From Gammaproteobacteria bacterium (GTDB lineage: Bacteria; Pseudomonadota; Gammaproteobacteria; Ga0077536): 64,000 bases of DNA. The translations under genes and the position numbers were made by a program. The stretch covers positions 1 through 64,000 of the forward strand of contig SHZJ01000004.1 in assembly GCA_009692365.1 (NCBI GenBank), in the 5' to 3' direction. Shown one piece after another: positions 1 to 7,969 of this stretch. Position 1 is the first letter of the stretch; each line of letters opens with the position of its first letter. A model generated the notes under the pieces. That model saw nothing but the letters and a program-made list of their open reading frames with translations. It was not told the origin of the DNA and ran no database searches.

Positions 1-1
1 C

Positions 2-1027
2 GCGGATGAAGCGCACTGCAGCCAGTATGGTTTCGGCGGCAAGGGCGACCCGACCTTCGACACCGCGCAAGCCATCGCCGTGATGCTGGAAAAACACGGC
101 ATCGCCTGCGACCTGATGCACGGTTTCAACTGGGACAAGTGGACGACCGGCAAACCCACCGAACGCCTCGCGCTCATCCCCGCCGGACAGGAGCACATTC
201 TCGAACAGGAAGACGGCAAGCAACGCTGGATTCAGGTGGTGACTGAACTTTCCCGCGCCTTCGCCCTCTGCGCCGCGAGCGATGAAGCCACGGCGATCCG
301 CGACGACGTGAGTTTCTTCCAAGCCCTGCAAGCCGCGCTGAACAAGCAGAGCAGCAGCAACCGCAAGACGCCCGAGCAGATCGACGCCGCCATCCGCCAG
401 CTCGTGAGCAAGGCCATCACCACCGAAGGCCAGGTGATCGACGTCTTCACCGCCGCCGGATTGCCCAAGCCAGACATCTCCATCCTCTCCGACCAGTTCC
501 TCGCCGAAGTGCGCGGCCTGAAGCACAAGAACGTCGCCGCCGAGCTGCTTGAAAAGCTGCTCAAGGACGAACTCAAAGTCCGCTCCAAGCGCAACCTCGT
601 GCAGAGCCAGGTCTTTTCCGAGAAACTCAAGAAGACCCTCAACGCCTACCACAACCGCGCCATCTCCACGATGCAGGTCATCGAAGAGCTGATCAAACTC
701 GCCAAGGACCTCGACGCCGCCGGTAAACGCGGCGACGACCTAGGCCTAACGGATGACGAAATTGCTTTCTACGATGCGCTTGCCGTCAACGATAGCGCCG
801 TTATCGCGATGGGCGACGACAAGCTCAAGCTCATCGCGGCTGAGTTGGTGGCGCAGGTAAAAAAGAGCATGACTATCGACTGGAATCTGCGCGAAAGCGC
901 GCGCGCGCGGATCAGAGTCATGGTGAAACGCATTCTGAACAAGCATGGCTATCCGCCGGACTTGCAAGCAGAGGCGGTGAAGACCGTGCTCGCGCAAGCG
1001 GCGCTTTTTTGCGCTGAATGGGTGTGA
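2..1027 (+). pseudogene. hsdR: Type I restriction enzyme R subunit, 3' part, apparently internally deleted
   Basis: The frame is open from the window edge, upstream of the GTG at 80 used by the ORF track. The first visible residues are ADEAHCSQYGF, the helicase motif II (DEAH box) of HsdR. They are followed almost at once by GGKGDPTFDTAQAIAVML, which belongs to the region after the second motor domain. The rest is a normal HsdR C-terminus (EDGKQRW, LSRAFALC, ending KRILNKHGYPPD). An intact HsdR has roughly 250-300 residues between these points, including the GFTGTP motif and the whole second RecA-like domain, so ATP-driven translocation should be lost. Identification is by family knowledge. 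The deletion is inferred from missing motifs; an assembly join could look the same. No hsdM or hsdS is visible. Confidence 0.75.
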
Positions 1028-1039
1028 TCCTGAGCCGCG

Positions 1040-1064
1040 CCACGCCACGCCACGCCACGCCACG
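1040..1064. repeat. Five tandem CCACG units
   Basis: Just after the hsdR stop, the pentamer CCACG is repeated five times without interruption. It lies in the short gap before the convergent amidotransferase gene. No function is evident; it resembles simple slippage sequence. Confidence 0.6.
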
Positions 1065-1179
1065 AGCGCGGCCGAGCGGCTAAAACGGCGGGCGCCACAG
1101 CGTGCAGCGTTTACGAGGTTCACCTAAAAGACCGACCCGCCGCCTAGTTTCTGTGAGCATGACGGCCTTGGATTAAGCC

Positions 1180-1890
1180 TCAGCGCAAACCCAGAAAGTC
1201 GGTCAGCAGATGGGCAAACGGGGCTTGGTCAGGTGCGTTTTGATAGCTCTCCAGGGCGAGTGCACGGATGGCGGGTGGGATGTCGAAGGTCTCTTCGAGG
1301 GTCATCTCGCGCATGAAATCCGAGGTAAATTCCGGGTGCGCCTGGATGCCCAACATGCGCTCGCCCAGGGTAAAAATAGCTTGGGGACAGTGGGCGGTGC
1401 TGGCAATTATTTGGGCGTCGGGGGGGAGGGTCAGGACTTGATCCTGATGCGCCATGTGCAGTTTTAGCAGGCCTGAAGGCCACGCCAGGCCCGGCATAGG
1501 GCGGTGTACCTGATGCTCGATATTGCCCAAACCCCAGCCCTCGTTGCTGCGCATGGTGTGCCCGCCAAACGTGCTGGCTAACAGCTGATGACCAAAACAA
1601 ATCCCGACCAAAGGTGCGCCCGTGCCCACAATGCTGCGCACGCAGGCGGTGAGCGGCGCCATCCACGACACCGGCTCGTAGACGGCGGTTCGTGAGCCGC
1701 TGATCAGCCAGGCATCACATTCTTGCGGGCTGGCGGGCAGTACCCCGCGATGGGTCGCGTAGGGCACGAGATCAAAGCGTGCGCCGGCCGCATCCAGCAG
1801 GGCGTTAAACATGTCGGGATAGTCGCCGTGGCGGCCCCGCAGGGGCTCCCAGATCACATCGCAAACCAGCAACCCCAGCCGCGGGATCAC
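1180..1890 (-). CDS. Class I glutamine amidotransferase (GMP synthase-like domain protein)
   Basis: A 236-residue stand-alone class I amidotransferase. The nucleophile elbow GICFGH places Cys98, and HPEF gives His185 and Glu187, so the Cys-His-Glu triad is complete. No synthetase domain follows, unlike GuaA. Stand-alone members hydrolyse glutamine or gamma-glutamyl amides; the PuuD branch hydrolyses gamma-glutamyl-GABA. The ATG overlaps the stop of the upstream PhyH gene by four bases, so the two are probably translationally coupled. A GS-like ligase lies further upstream in the same direction, which makes a gamma-glutamyl hydrolase role plausible but unproven. Confidence 0.85.
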   Translation of the reverse strand: MIPRLGLLVCDVIWEPLRGRHGDYPDMFNALLDAAGARFDLVPYATHRGVLPASPQECDAWLISGSRTAVYEPVSWMAPLTACVRSIVGTGAPLVGICFGHQLLASTFGGHTMRSNEGWGLGNIEHQVHRPMPGLAWPSGLLKLHMAHQDQVLTLPPDAQIIASTAHCPQAIFTLGERMLGIQAHPEFTSDFMREMTLEETFDIPPAIRALALESYQNAPDQAPFAHLLTDFLGLR

Positions 1891-2771
1891 GGCGGGACTG
1901 CTGCGCCCCAGTTGATCAGGCGGCGCGTATAGGGTTCGATGAACGGCGTGCGGTAACCATCCTCACGCCAGAGCGTGGGGAAATAAGACTCGTCCATTTG
2001 GTTGTCGCCAAAGCGTTTGTAGCGGCTGTAAATGGCGCCCACGTGGTGGGGGTCAAATTGGGTTGCGCTGGACATACAGTGCGCCACCAGTGCGCGCCGC
2101 GGCACGGCGCGGCGGTTGACGTCTGAGCCATGCCAGATCCAGCCGCTGTGGAAAGCGCCGCCACCGGCTTTCACCACGATGGGCACGCGCTCGACCACCT
2201 CGGCCCCGGCGCGGGCCGCGGCTTTCAGCAGGTCGGTGGTGGGATTTTCGGGGGCGTGAAATTGCTCGATCATGCCGGCCTGCCCCCACCGGTGCGAGCC
2301 GCGCACATATTCCACCGTGCCGCCTGCGGCGGTGGTGTCGTCCAGTGCAATCCAGCAGCTCACCCCGTCGGGGATGGTCGTCCACTGCTCGTAGGCGGCG
2401 TCCTGATGAAAGCCCAATGGTTTGCCACCGGGTGGCTTCCACAAGACGTTGTCCTGCCGCAGGCGGGCCCCGGGCCAGCCGCCCAAGCGCGCGCACGCCC
2501 GTCCGATGGCGGGTTGTAGCAGCACGCTGGCCAGGTAACGGTCGGCCTTCCAACCGTTGCAGATTTGGCGGGTGTGGTCCGGGGGGTCGCGGCCCTCGCG
2601 CCAATTAACCTCATCGGGCATCAGCCCGGTTTCCCAGCGACCCTGGAATAATTCCTCGTAGCGTTCGCGCACCAGCGCCACTTCTTCGGGGCTGATGATT
2701 TGCGCCACCGCAATGAAGCCATCCGTGCGGAAAGCGGCGATCTGTTGGTCGGTGAGGTCAAAATTGTTCAT
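1887..2771 (-). CDS. Phytanoyl-CoA dioxygenase (PhyH) family Fe(II)/2-oxoglutarate oxygenase
   Basis: A 294-residue cytosolic protein with the PhyH facial triad: FHQDAAY supplies His122 and Asp124, and WHGSD supplies His214. The arginines in RRALVAH are placed to bind 2-oxoglutarate. Family members hydroxylate acyl-CoAs, amino acids, alkaloids and other small molecules, so the substrate cannot be read from sequence. It overlaps the downstream amidotransferase by four bases and starts about 70 bases after the GS-like gene, suggesting one minus-strand operon. Confidence 0.85.
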   Translation of the reverse strand: MNNFDLTDQQIAAFRTDGFIAVAQIISPEEVALVRERYEELFQGRWETGLMPDEVNWREGRDPPDHTRQICNGWKADRYLASVLLQPAIGRACARLGGWPGARLRQDNVLWKPPGGKPLGFHQDAAYEQWTTIPDGVSCWIALDDTTAAGGTVEYVRGSHRWGQAGMIEQFHAPENPTTDLLKAAARAGAEVVERVPIVVKAGGGAFHSGWIWHGSDVNRRAVPRRALVAHCMSSATQFDPHHVGAIYSRYKRFGDNQMDESYFPTLWREDGYRTPFIEPYTRRLINWGAAVPP

Positions 2772-2844
2772 CTGATCTCCGTGCGGCGTGGCGGCGGCAG
2801 GTCGCTCCAGCTAGATTATCGGCCGCCGCGTGACGAGCTTCGGC

Positions 2845-4203
2845 TCACACGTGGTGGAAATAACGTTGGCGCTCGAAGGCCGACACGTGGCGGCGCATCA
2901 AGGTGTCTTCGTGGAGACAGTTAGCACAGAAGTGGTCCACGAAGCTCGCCCCGAACAGCCCACGGGCGAGGGGGCTGCGCTGCATGCGCTCGGCGGCTTC
3001 CAGCAGGGTGCGGGGTAGGGGGCCAAACTCGGGGTGTACCTGTTCCCGGCCGATGTCGCGGCTCGCGGGGGGCGGCGTGAGGCCTTGCTCGATGCCATTC
3101 AAACCCGCTCCCAGCAGCATGGCGAAAGCCAGATGCGGGTTCATGTCGGCGCCGGGCAGGCGCAGTTCTAGCCGGGTGTCGGCCGGGGCACCGGTAATCG
3201 CGCGCAGGCCGCAGGTGTAGTTGCCGAGCCCCCAGGTCGCGCTGCGGGGCGCCCAGTTGCCCGGGACGTAGCGGCGGTAGGCGTTCACGGTGCTGGCCAA
3301 CATCGGCATGAGATCCGGCAAGCCCTGCAGCACGCCGGCGATGAAGTGATGCGCCAGCGCTGACAGCCCATTGCCGTCGTCGGCGTGCAACAGCCATTGG
3401 CCGCTCCGGACATCGCGCAGAGAAATAATCGGATGCCCACCCAGCCCCGGATGGTCGTCAGACAGCTGGGCCATGAAGGAGGCGGTGAGGCCCCGCGTAA
3501 TCGCGAACGCCTTGGTGAACAGCTTGAAGAGCGCGGCGTCGTCGGCGGCGTTTAACAGCGCCCGGGTGGGGAGTGCGGCTTCCAGACAGCCCGGCCCGAG
3601 CTCCGCGCAGACGTGATGGAGCGGTACATCGCCGGCGCCCAAACTATCTACATAGTCGCGGATGAAGTGCGCGCCGGTGGCCGGATATAGGCCCGCCCAG
3701 CAGCGGTTTTCCGGCGCATGGGTGGTGAGATTCGCATAGCCTTTGGCGCTCAGACTGGCCGGGGTTTCGGCCAGCAGGATGAATTCAAACTCGCTGCCGC
3801 CACAGGCCTCCAGCCCGAGGTCGGCGGCGCGTGCAATTTGTTGGCCCAGCAGTGCGCGCGGTGAGAGCGCGCGGTTAGCGGCGGTGTAATCCGCCACGAT
3901 GAGCGCGCTATTGGGTTCGAAGGGGTAAGGCCGCAGACTCGCGGGGTCGAGCGCGCAGGGGGCGTGTTGGTAGGGACGGTCGGCGCGCACCGTATCGTTG
4001 GGGCCCCAATAGGGCAAGGCGTCGATGAACGACCAGCCCCGGTGCAGGTACTCGGCGCACAGGCTGGCCGGCAGTCTTTTCTCGCGAAAAACGCCTTCGG
4101 TATCGAACAACCCCGCATGCACGTATTCAATGCCCTGACGCTCCAGAATGAGGCAGGCGGCGGTGGGGTCCGAGGGCGCCCAGCGGGGTGGGGTAATGCT
4201 CAT
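2845..4203 (-). CDS. Glutamine synthetase-family gamma-glutamyl ligase (PuuA/GmaS-like)
   Basis: A 452-residue GS-fold protein. Visible landmarks are GSEFEF at 136-141 (metal-binding glutamates), ELGPGCLEAAL near 201-211 (matching the PGQFEINL block of PuuA-type enzymes), the catalytic-loop His257 in LGGHPIIS, and a C-terminal metal/ATP block with RLELRLPG and NPHLAFAMLL. The usual ammonium-site wording and the adenylylation-site region of GlnA are not apparent, so it more likely glutamylates an amine than ammonia. It is transcribed away from the dimethylformamidase genes. Glutamylation of methylamine, dimethylamine or another amine is inference from this context. Confidence 0.8.
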   Translation of the reverse strand: MSITPPRWAPSDPTAACLILERQGIEYVHAGLFDTEGVFREKRLPASLCAEYLHRGWSFIDALPYWGPNDTVRADRPYQHAPCALDPASLRPYPFEPNSALIVADYTAANRALSPRALLGQQIARAADLGLEACGGSEFEFILLAETPASLSAKGYANLTTHAPENRCWAGLYPATGAHFIRDYVDSLGAGDVPLHHVCAELGPGCLEAALPTRALLNAADDAALFKLFTKAFAITRGLTASFMAQLSDDHPGLGGHPIISLRDVRSGQWLLHADDGNGLSALAHHFIAGVLQGLPDLMPMLASTVNAYRRYVPGNWAPRSATWGLGNYTCGLRAITGAPADTRLELRLPGADMNPHLAFAMLLGAGLNGIEQGLTPPPASRDIGREQVHPEFGPLPRTLLEAAERMQRSPLARGLFGASFVDHFCANCLHEDTLMRRHVSAFERQRYFHHV

Positions 4204-4287
4204 GTGTGGAGCCAGAGTAGAGAATGTTTATCCTGATTAACAGACGTGATATATCGGAGCCAGCCCGCAACGCTCCTAGGAGGATCA
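4204..4287. promoter_or_regulatory. Divergent intergenic region between the GS-like gene and dmfA1
   Basis: An 84-bp gap separates divergent starts and must hold both promoters or their 3' ends. It is AT-richer than the surroundings, with TTTATCCTGATTAAC and GATATAT stretches. On the plus side a strong Shine-Dalgarno (AGGAGGA) sits just before the ATG at 4288. I cannot assign -35/-10 boxes with confidence. Confidence 0.4.
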
Positions 4288-4701
4288 ATGCCAGACATGC
4301 CAACTGGGGTGCAACTCAATCAGAGCCACGCCTCCACCGACGACTTCATCACCCGGACCCATGTGCTGCCCCTCCTGACCGACCCCGCGGTGCGCAAAAA
4401 GCTGCTTGCTGAACACGCCGGGAACCCCATCGGGCTCCCCGGCAAAGCCGGCCACGCGGGCGTCCAACATACCGAAGAACTCTCGCGGGTCATCGATAAA
4501 CTGCGCCGCGCGCCGATGGCGGGCAAATATGTGCGGATCTGCGTGCGGTTGCACGCGGACTATCGCATCGGCGTGTGCGCTGGGGTGCGCGGCAAGCCGG
4601 TTAAAATCATGCCGAAGTCCTACCCCTCGGAGGACGCGTGTGAGCATGCCATCTTCTTGCGCCGCGTGACGGAACTGCTGGCCCACTACGGCCTGAAATA
4701 G
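4288..4701 (+). CDS. dmfA1: N,N-dimethylformamidase small (alpha) subunit
   Basis: A 137-residue protein. I chose the ATG at 4288, downstream of the track start, because AGGAGGATCA precedes it perfectly. AEHAGNPIG, GKYVRI, DYRIGV and AIFLRRV follow the order of the short subunit of Paracoccus/Alcaligenes dimethylformamidase (EEHAANPFG, GKYYIY, DAYRIA, AVFLRRI as I recall it). The characterised enzyme is an assembly of about 15-kDa and 85-kDa subunits that hydrolyses DMF to dimethylamine and formate. The large-subunit gene follows 60 bases downstream. The true substrate here may be another small amide. Confidence 0.85.
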   Translation: MPDMPTGVQLNQSHASTDDFITRTHVLPLLTDPAVRKKLLAEHAGNPIGLPGKAGHAGVQHTEELSRVIDKLRRAPMAGKYVRICVRLHADYRIGVCAGVRGKPVKIMPKSYPSEDACEHAIFLRRVTELLAHYGLK

Positions 4702-4761
4702 CCGCTCGCCAGCGCGCGACCTAACTCCCAACTGACCCCATCGATGTAAGAGGATTTAGCC

Positions 4762-7146
4762 ATGCTACGCATCACTGGTTATAGCGATTGCTACAGCGCG
4801 TGCCCTAGCGACACCGTCAAGTTTTTCGTGAATTCCGAGAAGAACGAAAGCTATCAAGCCCAGTTGGTCCGTCTGATCCACGGCGATACCAACCCCGAGG
4901 GCCCGGGCTTTAAGGAAGAAGAAATCGCCGCCGCGTGTAACGGCCAGTACCAAGGTCGCGCGCAGAAAATCCACGGGGGCTCCTATGCTGTGATTCCCGC
5001 TGCCACCCGCCTCAACTGCGCTAGCTTCACGGTGCAGGCGTTCATCATGCCGACCACCCCCGGCCCCGGGCCGCATGGCTACTGCCACGACAAAGGTATG
5101 CAGGGCATCGTGACCAAATGGTTAATCGACAAGCAGACCGGTTACGGACTTTTTATCGACGAGGCGGGCTGTTTGGTGGTGATGATCGGCGCGGGCAAGG
5201 GCAAAGTAACGCGGATTTCCAGCGCCAAGCCGCTGCTGCGCAAAGTGTGGTACCTGGTGGCGGCGAGCTACGATGCAGCCACCGGGGCCGTGACGCTTTA
5301 TCAGGAGCCGGTAGTGTCTGCCACCAACGGTGGTCTGGGCATGGCGCTGGTCCATCCGGCCAGCGAGACTAGCGCGGTGGTGACCAGCCTCAGCGCCCAC
5401 GGCCCCGCTGCCAACGATGCCCCGCTGCTGTTGGCGGCGGCCAGTCGGAAAAGCGATTCGGGCCGCGAGATCTGCGGTGGCCATTACCGAGAAGCCACCA
5501 CCCCGGTGGCGCTGCCCGAGCAGGACTGGTGTTACAACGGCAAAATTGATCGTCCGCGCCTCGCGGCCAGCGCCCTGAGCAAAGCAGAAATCGATGCGCT
5601 CGCACGCGGCTTCGAGGGCTGCCCGGCGGCGCTGCGCAGCCGGGTGGTGGGGGCGTGGGATTTCCACGCCAACATCACCACGAGCATCGCCAGCTGCCAG
5701 ATCCTCGACCGCTCGCCCAACCGGTTAAATGGCTTTGTGATCAACCTGCCGGTGCGTGCTATGACCGGCTATAACTGGACCGGCGACGACATCGTCTACC
5801 ACCACGCGCCCACCGAATACGGCGCGATCCACTTCCACGACGATGACATCGACGATGCCCGTTGGGAGACCGATTTTAGCCTCACGCTGCCCGCGACCCT
5901 CAAGAGCGGCGTCTACGCGGTGCGCTTGCGCATTGGTGGCGAAAACACGCCGGAAACGGAGGATTACATCCCGTTTTTCGTGCGCCCGCCGCGCGGCAAG
6001 GCCACCGCAAAAATTTGCTTCATCGCGCCGACCAATAGCTACCTGGCCTATTCAAACGACAACCTCGCCACCAACTCCGTGGTGGCCGAGTTGCTGGCCG
6101 GGCGGGTGCCGATCATGAATGCCTCGGACCTGTTCTTGAACGAGCATCGCGAGTATGGCCTGTCCACTTACTCCTGCCATTCGGACGGCTCGGGGGTGTG
6201 CTACAGCTCGCGGCTGCGGCCCATCTTGAATATGCGGCCGAAGTATCGGCACTGGCTGTCGCCCTCGCTGTGGCAGTTCAACGCGGATATGCACCTCACC
6301 GACTGGCTGGAAGAAATGGGCTTCGAATTCGATGTCCACACCGACGAGGACGTGGACCGCGAAGGTCTCGATCTGCTGGCGCGCTACCGGGTGGTGCTCA
6401 CCGGCAGCCATCCCGAATACTCGTCCGAGAAAATGCTCGACGCCTACACCGCCTACCAGGCCAGCGGCGGACGTTGGATGTACTTGGGTGCCGACGGTTT
6501 CTACTGGTGCAGCCAGTATCATCCCGACAACAGCAACATCATCGAAGTGCGCAAAGGCGAGGCCGGCACGCGGGCGTGGACCGCCAATCCCGGCGAATAC
6601 AACAACGCTTTCGACGGCAAATACGGCGGCATGTGGCGCGCGCGCGGCCGCATCCCCAGCAAAATCTGTGGCCTGACGTTTACCGGCTATGGCTTTGATG
6701 TCTCGACCTACTATCGGCGCGAACCAGACAGCCAGCGGCCGGAATGCAAATGGATCTTCGCGGGCATCGGCGCGGACGAAATCATCGGTGATTTCGGGCT
6801 AGTGGGCGGCGGCGCTGCGGGCCTGGAAATCGATCGCTACGATCTGGAATTCGGCACGCCGCACAACGCCTATTTGCTCGCACGCTCGGAAGGCCACACG
6901 GATCTCATGCTGCAAGTGAACGAGGAAATTCACTTCAGCGTGCGCGGCTACTACGGCGGTGGCGACGAAAATCCGATGATTCGGGCCGACATGATCTATT
7001 ACAAAACGCCTAACGACGGCGCGGTGTTCGCCCCGGGGTCGTTGGCCTGGTGTGGTGCGCTCTCCCATAACGACTACAAAAATAACGTGTCGCGCCTGAT
7101 GAAAAACGTGCTCAAGGGCTTTATGAAGCCCGGTGCATTGCCTTGA
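4762..7146 (+). CDS. dmfA2: N,N-dimethylformamidase large (beta) subunit
   Basis: A 794-residue protein matching the large DMFase subunit. Residues about 60-285 form a concanavalin A/LamG-like region (ADP-like strands, YNGKIDRPRL), and the C-terminal half is an amidotransferase-like fold. The Paracoccus enzyme uses a mononuclear iron held by two tyrosines and a glutamate (Tyr399, Tyr440, Glu521 from memory). Here SYLAY (Tyr427/430), LSTY (Tyr470) and GSHPEY (Glu552) have nearly the same spacing, so the site looks intact. AGAGGA precedes the ATG. It is co-directional with dmfA1 and overlaps the next small ORF. The product is expected to be cytosolic, with no signal peptide. Confidence 0.9.
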   Translation: MLRITGYSDCYSACPSDTVKFFVNSEKNESYQAQLVRLIHGDTNPEGPGFKEEEIAAACNGQYQGRAQKIHGGSYAVIPAATRLNCASFTVQAFIMPTTPGPGPHGYCHDKGMQGIVTKWLIDKQTGYGLFIDEAGCLVVMIGAGKGKVTRISSAKPLLRKVWYLVAASYDAATGAVTLYQEPVVSATNGGLGMALVHPASETSAVVTSLSAHGPAANDAPLLLAAASRKSDSGREICGGHYREATTPVALPEQDWCYNGKIDRPRLAASALSKAEIDALARGFEGCPAALRSRVVGAWDFHANITTSIASCQILDRSPNRLNGFVINLPVRAMTGYNWTGDDIVYHHAPTEYGAIHFHDDDIDDARWETDFSLTLPATLKSGVYAVRLRIGGENTPETEDYIPFFVRPPRGKATAKICFIAPTNSYLAYSNDNLATNSVVAELLAGRVPIMNASDLFLNEHREYGLSTYSCHSDGSGVCYSSRLRPILNMRPKYRHWLSPSLWQFNADMHLTDWLEEMGFEFDVHTDEDVDREGLDLLARYRVVLTGSHPEYSSEKMLDAYTAYQASGGRWMYLGADGFYWCSQYHPDNSNIIEVRKGEAGTRAWTANPGEYNNAFDGKYGGMWRARGRIPSKICGLTFTGYGFDVSTYYRREPDSQRPECKWIFAGIGADEIIGDFGLVGGGAAGLEIDRYDLEFGTPHNAYLLARSEGHTDLMLQVNEEIHFSVRGYYGGGDENPMIRADMIYYKTPNDGAVFAPGSLAWCGALSHNDYKNNVSRLMKNVLKGFMKPGALP

Positions 7147-7526
7147 GAGCCGCGCCAGAGCGACGCTCGACCGGTGGCCGGGTGGTGGGGTTGCCGCCCG
7201 GAAAAACCTTTATGCCGGCGTTAGAGGGTGGCCCTAGCGAGCTGGAGCAGGCGGTGCTGGGCACGCCCGATCCCGACCGCATGAACCAGCTGGGGGAATG
7301 TCTGTTTACACTCAACAGCCGTCGCTTTGGCCCCATCCCCGGGGCCTATGTGGTGGTGTGCGTGGAGCCCGCGCGCCGTTGGTGCGTAGGGCAGTTGAGC
7401 GCCGACCGCGCACGACCGCTGGTGCTGTTCGACGACCTGATGTTTACCGATCCGGTGCTGGCCCAAGAGGCCGCTGAGGGCCTGCGGACGGCGCGCGGCG
7501 AGGGTCATCCACAACGCAGCATCTGA
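7143..7526 (+). CDS. Unknown small protein coupled to dmfA2
   Basis: A 127-residue ORF beginning with TTG that overlaps the dmfA2 stop as TTGA; an internal ATG at 7212 is an alternative. I do not recognise the family. The central part reads like folded protein (AYVVVCVEPARRWCVG, LVLFDDLMFTDP), with no signal peptide, membrane segment or cysteine pair. A convincing hairpin follows six bases after the stop, consistent with this being the last gene of the dmf transcript. A 220-residue ORF on the opposite strand overlaps it but looks like a GC-rich shadow. Confidence 0.55.
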   Translation: MRAAPERRSTGGRVVGLPPGKTFMPALEGGPSELEQAVLGTPDPDRMNQLGECLFTLNSRRFGPIPGAYVVVCVEPARRWCVGQLSADRARPLVLFDDLMFTDPVLAQEAAEGLRTARGEGHPQRSI

Positions 7527-7531
7527 GTGCT

Positions 7532-7561
7532 GGTCGCCGGTACGCAAACGTGCCGGTGACC
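7532..7561 (+). terminator. Stem-loop after the dmf gene set
   Basis: GGTCGCCGGTACG and CGTGCCGGTGACC form a 13-bp stem with two G-U wobbles around a CAAA loop, a few bases after the preceding stop codon. There is no clear U-tract. Confidence 0.6.
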
Positions 7562-7969
7562 CTTGGTCGAGATCATCGAAGGCGGGGGGCAACGGCACCG
7601 CACCATGGGCGACGCGCTGGCCCGCTCGCCGCTTGCGCGGCCACGCTAGACCCTCGCGCCTCGGCTTTTTCCCGCCGCGTGCACGGGGCAGGGTGGCCTG
7701 CCCACGGGCTGCCGCCCGGCCCCGTCCCCCGCTTCCTGACGGCGCCGCTGGATGGCCAACGCTGCGGGTAGTGATGGCGCCTAGGGACCCACAATCAGTA
7801 TGCTGTCGCCGCCTGTCGCCGCCTGTCGCCGCCTGTCGCGCAGCGCGACCCAGGCTAAATATTGTGTGATGAAAGGCCCGCACCCAGCCTTGGGGGCGGC
7901 CATGCGTACCCCAACGGAGCAGCCGAGGCCAATTCGGTCCCCCCCATTGTTTGCATTAGGAGATAGTTC
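7562..7969. other. Intergenic region upstream of the BVMO gene
   Basis: About 400 bases without a supportable gene. ORFs on both strands here are short, arginine/proline-rich and show no recognisable motif. The stretch contains a 10-bp tandem repeat (listed separately) and presumably the promoter of the BVMO gene, since a hairpin closes the upstream transcript. Confidence 0.5.
7801..7840. repeat. Four 10-bp tandem units (GCCTGTCGCC)
   Basis: Four consecutive copies of GCCTGTCGCC, the first and last each differing slightly. It lies about 130 bp before the BVMO start, so it could be a regulatory repeat or plain slippage DNA. Confidence 0.65.

Noticed and set aside
7221-7883. 220-residue minus-strand ORF opposite the small dmf-linked gene
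   Set aside because: Arg/Ala/Gly-rich with no motif; looks like a shadow of GC-rich DNA, and its 3' end crosses the plausible plus-strand coding region and hairpin.
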